Assembly: GCA_028702045.1 (NCBI GenBank)
Contig: JAQVPP010000028.1
Span: forward strand, 1 to 6,296
From: Minisyncoccota bacterium
Lineage (GTDB): Bacteria > Patescibacteriota > Minisyncoccia > UBA6257 > JAKLIH01
Reading direction: 5' to 3'
Length of the DNA stretch: 6,296 nucleotides
Shown here: piece after piece, positions 1-4,843 of the stretch
Position numbering within the stretch: position 1 is the stretch's first letter
Layout of the letters: every line of letters starts with the position of its first letter
Program-made: the position numbers and the translations under genes
The notes under the pieces: model-generated
Database searches by the model: none
What the model was told of the DNA's origin: nothing
What the model saw: the letters and a program-made list of their open reading frames with translations, nothing else

Positions 1-226
1 TATTTCTGATTATATTGAAAAAGAGTTTATTGTAGAAGGTAATCTAAGACGTCAAATTAAAAAGAATATAAGAAGATTGATTAATATCACCTCTTATATT
101 GGTACAAGACACGCAAGAAGATTACCAGCTCATGGACAAAGAACAAAAACAAACGCAAGAACTGTTAGGGGTCGTAGAAAAATGTCAGTAGGATCAGGTA
201 GGGCTAAAGCTCCAACACCAAAATAA
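1..226 (+). CDS. rpsM: Small ribosomal subunit protein uS13 (S13), 3' part
   Basis: This is the C-terminal part of uS13; the 5' end lies outside the window. The first complete codon is at 2, and 74 sense codons are visible before TAA at 224-226. The reading frame gives the family's signature: VEGNLRRQIKKNIRRL followed by TRHARRLPAHGQRTKTNART, matching the conserved LPVRGQRTKTNAR loop. uS13 sits in the head of the 30S subunit and contacts the P-site tRNA and the 50S subunit through intersubunit bridges. The basic tail continues about 14 residues past the RGRRK motif (MSVGSGRAKAPTPK), a modest extension. rpsK starts 12 nt downstream, as expected for the alpha-operon order rpsM-rpsK-rpsD-rpoA-rplQ. 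Identification is secure from the motif. Confidence 0.96.
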   Translation, partial: ISDYIEKEFIVEGNLRRQIKKNIRRLINITSYIGTRHARRLPAHGQRTKTNARTVRGRRKMSVGSGRAKAPTPK

Positions 227-238
227 TAAATAAATAAT

Positions 239-694
239 ATGGGAAAAAAGAGAATTATATCAAAAGCATCTTCAGTAGAAGAGGTTAATAAAATTCAAGA
301 AACAATTAATAGCACAGAAGCAAAATCAACAAAAGCTGTAAAAAAGGGTATTATTTTTATTAATTCTACTTTTAATAACACAATGATTCAAGTTTCAGAT
401 GAAAAAGGTAATATTATTGCCACATCATCAGCAGGAGCTATTGGCTTTAAAGGTACTAAGAAATCAACTCCTTTCGCAGCCTCTAAGGTTGCTGAAGTAG
501 TTATTGAAAAAATAAAAAAACAATGTCCTTTAGAAGTAGAGGTAAGAATAAAAGGTATTGGTAAAGGAAGAGAAACAGCCTTAAGAACATTAATTACTTA
601 TGGATCTCAGTATAATTTAACAATTAATACAGTTCTTGATGTTACACCTATACCTCATAATGGTCCAAAACCAAGAAAATCTCGCCGTAATTAA
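239..694 (+). CDS. rpsK: Small ribosomal subunit protein uS11 (S11)
   Basis: uS11 lies on the 30S platform near the E site and binds 16S rRNA. The 151-residue product is longer than the usual bacterial length of about 129. The extra material is an N-terminal extension of roughly 30 lysine- and glutamate-rich residues before the conserved core begins at KKGIIFINSTFNNT. Core motifs are GFKGTKKSTPFAA (about residues 62-74), KGIGKGRETALR and DVTPIPHNG near the end. The usual HNGCRPPK tail is HNGPKPRK here. The ATG at 239 is the first start after the rpsM stop. The leader TAATAAATAAATAAT has no Shine-Dalgarno motif. rpsD follows after 21 nt. Identification is certain; the role of the N-terminal extension is unknown. 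Confidence 0.97.
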   Translation: MGKKRIISKASSVEEVNKIQETINSTEAKSTKAVKKGIIFINSTFNNTMIQVSDEKGNIIATSSAGAIGFKGTKKSTPFAASKVAEVVIEKIKKQCPLEVEVRIKGIGKGRETALRTLITYGSQYNLTINTVLDVTPIPHNGPKPRKSRRN

Positions 695-715
695 AATTTA
701 TAACTTATATTTATT

Positions 716-1339
716 ATGATAATTGATGCTAAATGTAAAAAATGTAGAGCTTATGGACAAAAACTCTTTTTAAAAGGAGAAAGATGTTTTTCAAGTAAGT
801 GTGCAATGAATAAGCGCCCTTTTCCTCCTGGAGGAACAAAGGCCAGAAGACAATATAAAAAGAATATGTCTATTTTTCATATACAATTATTTGAAAAACA
901 AAAAATCAAATTATGATATTGTTTATCAGAAAAACAATTAAAAAGATTCTATAACATTTCTATTAAGCAAAAAGGTTCTGCTCCAGAAAACTTAGCTAAA
1001 AATCTTGAAAAAAGAATGGACAATGTTATTTTTCATTTAGGTTTTACTAAGTCTAAATATTCTGCTCACCAAGCAGTTAATCACGGTATGTTTTTATTAA
1101 ATAACAAAAAGCATAACATCGGATCAACTATTTTAAAACCAGGAGATGTTATTACTATCAGAAATAAAAATCATAAATTATTTAAGGATATTGAGCAGAC
1201 AATCAAAGATGTTACAGTTCCAGCATGATTAGAATTAGATAAAAAAGAACTAAAAGGAACAGTAAAATCAGATCCAAATATTTCTGAATTAAATTTACCA
1301 TATGATTTTCATTCTATAATCGAAGCATATTCTAAATAA
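716..1339 (+). CDS. rpsD: Small ribosomal subunit protein uS4 (S4), read through two TGA codons
   Basis: uS4 is a primary 16S rRNA-binding protein that nucleates 30S assembly; in many bacteria it also represses the alpha operon. The frame runs from ATG 716 to TAA 1337-1339 and gives 207 residues, the normal length, only if TGA at 914-916 and 1226-1228 is sense. Residues 7-29 form a zinc-binding C-x2-C-x13-C-x4-C knot, the metal-binding (C+) type of S4. RPFPPGGTKARRQY follows, then FEKQKIKL-TGA-YCLSEKQLKRFY, the S4 domain (LEKRMDNVIFHLGF; GDVITIR) and the C-terminal VPA-TGA-LELD ... IEAYSK. The second TGA occupies the position that is Trp or Tyr in other S4 proteins (PTWLEVD in E. coli), which argues for Trp. 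An in-frame TAA at 701-703 fixes the start region. Under the standard code this gene would break into three pieces. Confidence 0.96.
914..916 (+). other. rpsD: In-frame TGA read as Trp (uS4 codon 67)
   Basis: The TGA is flanked by KQKIKL and YCLSEKQL in one continuous uS4 frame. In relatives this site is a hydrophobic residue just before the Tyr (for example KVRRIYGVLERQ in E. coli, with Ile). Trp is compatible and Gly is less so. The site alone excludes a stop but does not decide the amino acid. Confidence 0.85.
1226..1228 (+). other. rpsD: In-frame TGA read as Trp (uS4 codon 171), the diagnostic site
   Basis: The context is VPA-TGA-LELDKKELKGT. The homologous E. coli motif is PTWLEVDAGKMEGT, Thermus has APWLSLD, and Bacillus has PEYLTFD. 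The position is therefore an aromatic, usually Trp. This is the clearest evidence in the window that TGA is decoded as Trp rather than Gly. Confidence 0.88.
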
Positions 1340-1368
1340 AAAATTAAAAAATATTTTAAAAAATTATT

Positions 1369-2271
1369 ATGATTGATTTGCCTTTAAAAACAAATACTGT
1401 AAAAGAAGAGGGTAACAAGGCTACTATTGCTATAGAAGGTCTTTATCCTAATTATGGTATTACTATTGGTAATTCTTTACGCAGAGTATTACTTTCTTCT
1501 CTAAAAGGGAGTGCAGTCACATATATTAAAATCAAAAATGTAGCTCATGAGTTTAGCACATTAGATGGAGTATATGAGACAGTTATAGATATTATGCTTA
1601 GTTTAAAGAATTTAAAAGTCAAGATGTTTACCGAAGAACCTCAAGTTTTAACTTTGAAAGTTAAAGGAGAAAAAGAGGTCAAGGCTAAAGATTTTGATAA
1701 GAATAGCCAAGTAGACATAATTAACAAAGATTTATCTATTGCAACTATTACTGATCCAAATACTACTCTTGAAATGGAGATTACAGTTGAAAAAGGAGTA
1801 GGATACAAAACATCTCAAGATCTTAAAAAAGATAAATTACCAGTAGGTACACTTTTAAATGATGCTATTTTTTCTCCTGTAGTCAATGTCAGTTTTGACA
1901 TAGAAGACATGAGTTTAAAAGGAAGAGTTGACTACAACAGGTTATTAATGAATATAGAGACAGACGGAACTATTACCCCAAAAGAAGCTTTATGTGAAGC
2001 AAGTCAAATACTTCAAGATCATTTTAACTGAATAAAAGATTCTTTAGAAGGCAAGCAAATCAAAAATAAACAAGAAAAAGAAGAACCAATCAAAGATTTA
2101 AACTTATCTGATAAAGTTATCAATCTTTTAGAAAGCAATGAGATAACTACAGTTTCTCAACTTACAGACTTAACTTTAAAAGATGTTAAGGCAATTGAAG
2201 GACTTGGTCCAAAATCAGCTCAAGAAATTGTTGATGCTTTGGATAATCAAGGATATTCACTAAAAAAATAA
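1369..2271 (+). CDS. rpoA: DNA-directed RNA polymerase subunit alpha, read through one TGA
   Basis: The alpha dimer scaffolds RNA polymerase assembly, and its C-terminal domain contacts upstream DNA and activators. ATG 1369 to TAA 2269-2271 encodes 300 residues with TGA at codon 221 (2029-2031) as sense. The N-terminal domain shows YGITIGNSLRRVLLSSLKG (about 29-47) and HEFSTLDGVYE, both alpha hallmarks. After codon 221 comes a short Lys/Glu-rich linker (about 223-242). The helix-hairpin-helix C-terminal domain is LNLSDKVINLLE ... GLGPKSAQEIVDAL. Compared with E. coli, the DNA-contacting Arg265 is Lys249 here, while Asn268, Gly296, Lys298, Ser299 and Glu302 have equivalents. With TGA as stop, the protein would end exactly after the N-terminal domain. 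rplQ starts 9 nt downstream, which also argues that the frame runs to 2271. Confidence 0.96.
2029..2031 (+). other. rpoA: In-frame TGA read as Trp (RpoA codon 221)
   Basis: The context is LQDHFN-TGA-IKDSLE, at the end of the last N-terminal-domain helix. Relatives usually have a large hydrophobic residue here (for example EHLNIF in Bacillus). The alpha C-terminal domain continues in the same frame for 79 more codons, so TGA is not a stop. Trp fits the hydrophobic position better than Gly, but the site is less decisive than uS4 codon 171. Confidence 0.83.
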
Positions 2272-2280
2272 AATATAAAT

Positions 2281-2634
2281 ATGAAACACAGAGTAAATTT
2301 CCCAAAATTACATAGAAAAAGAGATCAAAGACTAGCTCTTATTAGAAACATGGCTAATCATTTTATATTACAAGAAAGAATTACAACAACTAAGGCCAAA
2401 GCCAAAGCTACTCAAAGATATGTAGAAAAATTAATCACAAAAGCTAAAAAACAAAATTTAGCAGCTTTTAGGATTATTAGAAGTAGACTTCCTCAAGTAG
2501 CCACACAAAAGGTTTATTATGATTTAGCTAAAAGGTACGAAACAAGAAAAGGAGGATATACCAGAATCTTAAAGCTTGAAACAACCAAGCAAAAAGATGG
2601 ATCTTCTTTAGTAATTTTAGATTTAGTCAAATAA
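2281..2634 (+). CDS. rplQ: Large ribosomal subunit protein bL17 (L17)
   Basis: bL17 binds 23S rRNA near the peptide exit tunnel and normally closes the alpha operon. The 117-residue product is of usual length. It begins MKHRVNFPKLHRKRDQRLALIRNMA, in which KLHRKRDQR corresponds to the family's KLGRxxxHR segment. ERITTTKAKAKATQRYVEKLITKAK follows, the conserved I-x-TT-x-AKA-x-x-x-x-x-VEKLIT motif. The C-terminal part carries RYETRKGGYTRILKLE, corresponding to R-x-GGYTRI. The ATG at 2281 lies 9 nt after the rpoA stop, with only AT-rich sequence before it. rplM follows 25 nt downstream. Identification is secure. Confidence 0.96.
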   Translation: MKHRVNFPKLHRKRDQRLALIRNMANHFILQERITTTKAKAKATQRYVEKLITKAKKQNLAAFRIIRSRLPQVATQKVYYDLAKRYETRKGGYTRILKLETTKQKDGSSLVILDLVK

Positions 2635-2659
2635 ATAATTATATTTTTAAACAATAATT

Positions 2660-3016
2660 ATGAAAAATACTGATAAAAAAGAAATAATATTAGATGCAAC
2701 AAATAAATCTTATGGTAGATTGGCTTCTTTAGTAGCAATCTTATTACAAGGAAAAGATTCTCCAAACTTTGCTCCAAATGTTCTTTCTAATAATGTGGTT
2801 ATTATCACAAATATTGAAAAACTTAAGTTTACTGGAAATAAAGAAAAAGATAAAAAGTATTACAGACACTCAGGCTATATAGGTAACTTAAAAGAAATGA
2901 CACTTGAAGAAAAGTTTTCTAAAAATCCAGAAAAATTCTTTAAAGATACGGTTAAAGGAATGTTACCAAGGAATAAGTTAAATTCCCTTAGATTAAAACA
3001 ATTGATAATTAAATAA
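2660..3016 (+). CDS. rplM: Large ribosomal subunit protein uL13 (L13), shortened
   Basis: uL13 is an early-assembling 50S protein. The 118-residue product is shorter than the roughly 142 residues of E. coli L13. The core is clear: LDATNKSYGRLAS (cf. VDATGKTLGRLAT), FTGNKEKDKKYYRHSGYIGNLKEMTLEEKFSKNPEKFF, and VKGMLPRN. The protein stops at LRLKQLIIK, just where E. coli L13 continues into its last ~20 residues, so the C-terminal tail is missing. The usual WYVIDA start is EIILDA here, so the conserved Trp-Tyr pair is also absent. An in-frame TAA lies a few codons upstream of ATG 2660, so the short N terminus is real. rpsI follows after 7 nt, the classical rplM-rpsI pair. Shortened ribosomal proteins are common in CPR bacteria. 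Confidence 0.95.
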   Translation: MKNTDKKEIILDATNKSYGRLASLVAILLQGKDSPNFAPNVLSNNVVIITNIEKLKFTGNKEKDKKYYRHSGYIGNLKEMTLEEKFSKNPEKFFKDTVKGMLPRNKLNSLRLKQLIIK

Positions 3017-3023
3017 AGATATT

Positions 3024-3434
3024 ATGACTCAAAAAACCTTAAAAGGACAATATACAGAAGCAATAGGAAGAAGAAAATCTTCTACAGCTAGAGTAAGAAT
3101 ATATTCTAATGAAAAAGAATCATTTTTAATTAATGATAAAAACTTAACAGAATATTTCCCAACAATAACTTTACAAGAAAAAGTTCTTGAACCACTTAAA
3201 AAAACAAATACATTAAATAAGTTTTGTTTTTCTGTTCATGTAAATGGCGGAGGAATGACTGGACAAGCAGATGCAATTAAATTAGGAGTAGCTAGAGTAA
3301 TCAAGCAAATCCTTCCAGATCTTAAACCTACTTTAAAAAATGAAGGATTATTAACTAGAGACGCACGTAAAGTAGAGAGAAAGAAACCAGGTCTTCACAA
3401 AGCTAGAAGGGCTCCTCAATGGAGAAAAAGATAA
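3024..3434 (+). CDS. rpsI: Small ribosomal subunit protein uS9 (S9)
   Basis: uS9 is in the 30S head, and its C-terminal tail reaches the anticodon stem of P-site tRNA. The 136-residue product shows EAIGRRKSSTARVRIYS at about 13-29, EYFP, VHVNGGGMTGQADAIKLGVARVI in the middle, and the basic tail KKPGLHKARRAPQWRKR. The terminal Lys-Arg dipeptide that touches tRNA is kept, although the residue before it is Arg rather than the common Ser. The Trp in the tail is encoded by TGG (3420-3422), so TGG is still used alongside TGA. The gene is the last of the ribosomal block. The 78 nt that follow hold a promoter for greA and at most a weak terminator. Confidence 0.97.
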   Translation: MTQKTLKGQYTEAIGRRKSSTARVRIYSNEKESFLINDKNLTEYFPTITLQEKVLEPLKKTNTLNKFCFSVHVNGGGMTGQADAIKLGVARVIKQILPDLKPTLKNEGLLTRDARKVERKKPGLHKARRAPQWRKR

Positions 3435-3446
3435 TCTATATATTTT

Positions 3447-3470
3447 ATTTGACATTTCAAATCTTTTAAT
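3447..3470 (+). terminator. Weak hairpin after rpsI, possible terminator
   Basis: ATTTGA (3447-3452) and TCAAAT (3457-3462) form a perfect 6-bp stem with a CATT loop, followed by CTTTTAAT. It lies 13 nt after the rpsI stop, where the operon should end. The stem is AT-rich and short, so its strength as a terminator is doubtful. It also overlaps the -35 box of the greA promoter, so it could equally be an operator or chance. Confidence 0.3.
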
Positions 3471-3477
3471 ATATTAT
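3449..3477 (+). promoter_or_regulatory. Sigma70-type promoter for greA
   Basis: TTGACA (3449-3454, a perfect -35 box) is separated by 17 nt from TATTAT (3472-3477, five of six matches to the -10 consensus). A start site around 3483-3486 would give a greA leader of about 30 nt. It lies in the only sizeable gap between rpsI and greA. AT-rich DNA yields many -10-like hexamers, but the perfect -35 at ideal spacing is notable. Confidence 0.65.
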
Positions 3478-3512
3478 ATACAGACCTTTTAATTAAATTT
3501 TAATTTTTTATT

Positions 3513-3977
3513 ATGATGCAAAATTCAAATTCTTTGACAAAAGAGGGGTTAGAGCATGTAAAACAAGAGTTAGAGAAATTAAAGGCTCAAAGACTCAAAG
3601 CAATGGAAAAAGTTCGTACAGCCAGAGCTTATGGAGATCTTTCTGAAAATGCTGAATATTCAGAAGCTAGAGATTCTCAAGCAATGCTTGAATCTAGAAT
3701 CAAAGAGCTTGAAAATTTAATTTTAAATGCTAAAATAATCACAACTAGCCATACTGGAGTAGCTAGCTTAGGTTCTCATGTTGTTTTAGAAAACACTGAC
3801 ACCAAAGAGAAAAAAGAAATTACTTTAGTTGCTTCATTTGAGGCAGATCCAGATACAGGTAAAATTTCTCAAGATTCTCCCCTTGGACAATTAGTTATGG
3901 GAAAAATCAAAGGTGATAAGTTTGTTTTAAAGACCCCAAGAAAAGATATTCCTTATCTTATCAAAAAGGTAGAGTAA
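3513..3977 (+). CDS. greA: Transcription elongation factor GreA
   Basis: GreA inserts a coiled coil into the RNA polymerase secondary channel and stimulates cleavage of backtracked RNA. The 154 residues are close to the usual ~158. The N-terminal coiled coil (about 8-75) carries YGDLSENAEYSEARD at its tip. Asp42 and Glu45 match the catalytic-tip residues Asp41 and Glu44 of E. coli GreA. The C-terminal FKBP-like domain contains GSHVVLEN and ends in SPLGQLVMGKIKGDKFVLKTP, matching SPLGRALLGK. Two adjacent ATG codons (3513 and 3516) could both start the protein; the first is kept here. No Shine-Dalgarno motif precedes them. The gene appears monocistronic: its own promoter lies upstream and a hairpin overlaps its stop codon. 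Confidence 0.96.
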   Translation: MMQNSNSLTKEGLEHVKQELEKLKAQRLKAMEKVRTARAYGDLSENAEYSEARDSQAMLESRIKELENLILNAKIITTSHTGVASLGSHVVLENTDTKEKKEITLVASFEADPDTGKISQDSPLGQLVMGKIKGDKFVLKTPRKDIPYLIKKVE

Positions 3978-4007
3978 AAAGAATTTTTTTAAATTCTTTT
4001 TTCTTTT
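3976..4007 (+). terminator. Intrinsic terminator of greA (first of a series)
   Basis: AAAAAGAATTT (3976-3986) pairs perfectly with AAATTCTTTTT (3991-4001) around a TTTT loop, giving an 11-bp stem followed by TCTTTT. It begins inside the greA stop codon. Because the stem starts with an A run and ends in a T run, it could act in both directions. It has only one G-C pair, so each stem is weak by itself. Confidence 0.6.
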
Positions 4008-4009
4008 AC

Positions 4010-4033
4010 AAAATGTTTTTTTAACATTTTTTT
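4010..4033 (+). terminator. Second terminator-like hairpin after greA
   Basis: AAAATGTT (4010-4017) pairs with AACATTTT (4023-4030) around a TTTTT loop and is followed by TTTATTT. It lies immediately after the first hairpin and has the same A-stem-T layout. The stem is AT-rich and probably only a partial terminator; together the two could back each other up. Confidence 0.45.
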
Positions 4034-4035
4034 AT

Positions 4036-4051
4036 TTGCAGGTGCAATAAT
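4036..4051 (+). promoter_or_regulatory. Inverted repeat overlapping an extended -10-like element
   Basis: TTGCA (4036-4040) and TGCAA (4043-4047) form a perfect inverted repeat with a GG centre. It overlaps TGC-AATAAT (4043-4051), which resembles an extended -10 box (TGn-TATAAT). A start near 4057 would give a transcript of about 40 nt ending at the G-rich terminator at 4066-4096. A TTAACA 19 nt upstream is a poor -35. This is suggestive only. Confidence 0.22.
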
Positions 4052-4065
4052 GTGAAGAGATTCTT

Positions 4066-4096
4066 GGGGGGAGTCAACCAATCTCCCTTCTTTTTT
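4066..4096 (+). terminator. G-rich intrinsic terminator upstream of the heat-shock promoter
   Basis: GGGGGGAG (4066-4073) pairs with CTCCCTTC (4083-4090) around the 9-nt loop TCAACCAAT. The stem has 8 bp, with two G-T wobbles and five G-C pairs, and is followed immediately by TTTTTT (4091-4096). It is the most GC-rich stem in the greA-hrcA spacer and looks like a textbook rho-independent terminator. AGATT (4058-4062) could instead pair with AATCT (4080-4084), which would compete with the terminator stem. It ends 13 nt before the CIRCE element. Confidence 0.7.
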
Positions 4097-4108
4097 ATTA
4101 AAATCTGT

Positions 4109-4135
4109 TTAGCACTCTTGACAAAGGAGTGCCAA
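4109..4135 (+). promoter_or_regulatory. CIRCE operator (HrcA binding site)
   Basis: TTAGCACTC (4109-4117), a 9-nt spacer and GAGTGCCAA (4127-4135) match the CIRCE consensus TTAGCACTC-N9-GAGTGCTAA at 17 of 18 arm positions, including the exact spacer length. CIRCE is the known operator of the heat-shock repressor HrcA, which is encoded 30 nt downstream. The only deviation is C for T in the right arm. The spacer itself contains the TTGACA -35 box, so bound HrcA would block RNA polymerase directly. Confidence 0.96.
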
Positions 4136-4146
4136 TTTGATAAAAT
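4118..4146 (+). promoter_or_regulatory. Promoter of hrcA-grpE-dnaK, embedded in CIRCE
   Basis: TTGACA (4118-4123, perfect -35) lies inside the CIRCE spacer. After 17 nt comes TAAAAT (4141-4146, five of six matches to -10). Transcription should start near 4152-4154, leaving a leader of only about 12-14 nt before ATG 4166. This placement rules out the upstream GTG at 4052 as the hrcA start. Confidence 0.88.
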
Positions 4147-4165
4147 TAAATCAATAAAAAAGATT

Positions 4166-4843
4166 ATGGAAAATTTATCAAAAAGACAAAAAGATATATT
4201 AATATATATAGCCAAAGAGTATACCTCATCCCATACTCCAGTTAGTTCAAAGATACTAAAGGAAAAATATTTAAAAAAATATTCTCCAGCTACACTTAGG
4301 AATGAACTTTTTTGTCTAAATGAAAAAGGATACCTCCTAAAGCCTCATATTTCGGCTGGAAGGCTACTTAATGATGTAGGTTGGGAGTTTGTCATACAGA
4401 CATATATTAACGATATTCTTAATCAAGAAATAGAGGAATCTATTAATTTAACTAACTATGATATAGAGTATTTGTTAAAATATATATCTCAATCAACAGG
4501 CTGCTTAGGTATTTTTAAAAATGAATATTTGTCATACACAGGACTAATTTATATATTTAAAGATATGGATCTATTAGAGCAAGATGAGGTTTTAGAAATA
4601 GTTAAAGACATAGATAATTTAAAAGATAATTTAGATAAAATAGAAAATAAATTAAGTTATGATAACCTATATATTGCATATCAAAAAAATAATCCAATAT
4701 TCAAATCAAACAAACTAATCTTTATTGGATTTAAATCAAGTAATTTAAATGGAATGGTCGGGACATTAGGTTTAAAAACCATGAACTATAAAAATAACTT
4801 ATTATTCTTTAAAAAATTATTAAATACAATATATGAAAGATAA
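4166..4843 (+). CDS. hrcA: Heat-inducible transcription repressor HrcA, short form
   Basis: HrcA binds CIRCE and represses heat-shock chaperone genes; in studied bacteria GroEL helps keep it active. The 225-residue product is about two thirds of the usual ~340. The N-terminal winged helix is well conserved: LSKRQKDILIYIAKEY (4-19), PVSSKIL, SPATLRNEL (40-48) and KPHISAGR (59-66). The C-terminal end keeps GTLGLKTMNYKN (about 199-210), matching the family's GTIGVIGPTRMDY. The middle, which in long forms holds the inserted dimerization domain and GAF-like core, is reduced. I chose ATG 4166 over the GTG at 4052 because the family alignment starts at LSKRQ and because the promoter and CIRCE lie between them. 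Trp73 uses TGG. The 3' end overlaps grpE by 11 nt. The CIRCE site just upstream implies autoregulation. Confidence 0.94.
   Translation: MENLSKRQKDILIYIAKEYTSSHTPVSSKILKEKYLKKYSPATLRNELFCLNEKGYLLKPHISAGRLLNDVGWEFVIQTYINDILNQEIEESINLTNYDIEYLLKYISQSTGCLGIFKNEYLSYTGLIYIFKDMDLLEQDEVLEIVKDIDNLKDNLDKIENKLSYDNLYIAYQKNNPIFKSNKLIFIGFKSSNLNGMVGTLGLKTMNYKNNLLFFKKLLNTIYER

Noticed and set aside
914..1228. rpsD as a pseudogene broken by nonsense mutations
   Set aside because: All three segments are well conserved, the breaks are all TGA and never TAA or TAG, and other essential genes show the same pattern.
3467..3476. Palindrome TAATATATTA near the greA -10 box
   Set aside because: It is AT-only and overlaps the -10 region; chance is sufficient explanation.
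3491..3505. Perfect AT-only palindrome AATTAAA-T-TTTAATT in the greA leader, followed by T-rich sequence
   Set aside because: The loop would be too small, the stem has no G-C pairs, and such palindromes are expected by chance in this composition.
4052..4165. N-terminal extension of hrcA from GTG 4052
   Set aside because: The added 38 residues do not match HrcA and would be encoded across the G-rich terminator, the CIRCE operator and the promoter. The family start and the promoter position both point to ATG 4166.
4021..4215. Minus-strand open frame of 64 codons
   Set aside because: It lies over terminators, CIRCE and the start of hrcA, resembles no family I recognise, and is hydrophobic only because it reads T-rich tracts in reverse.
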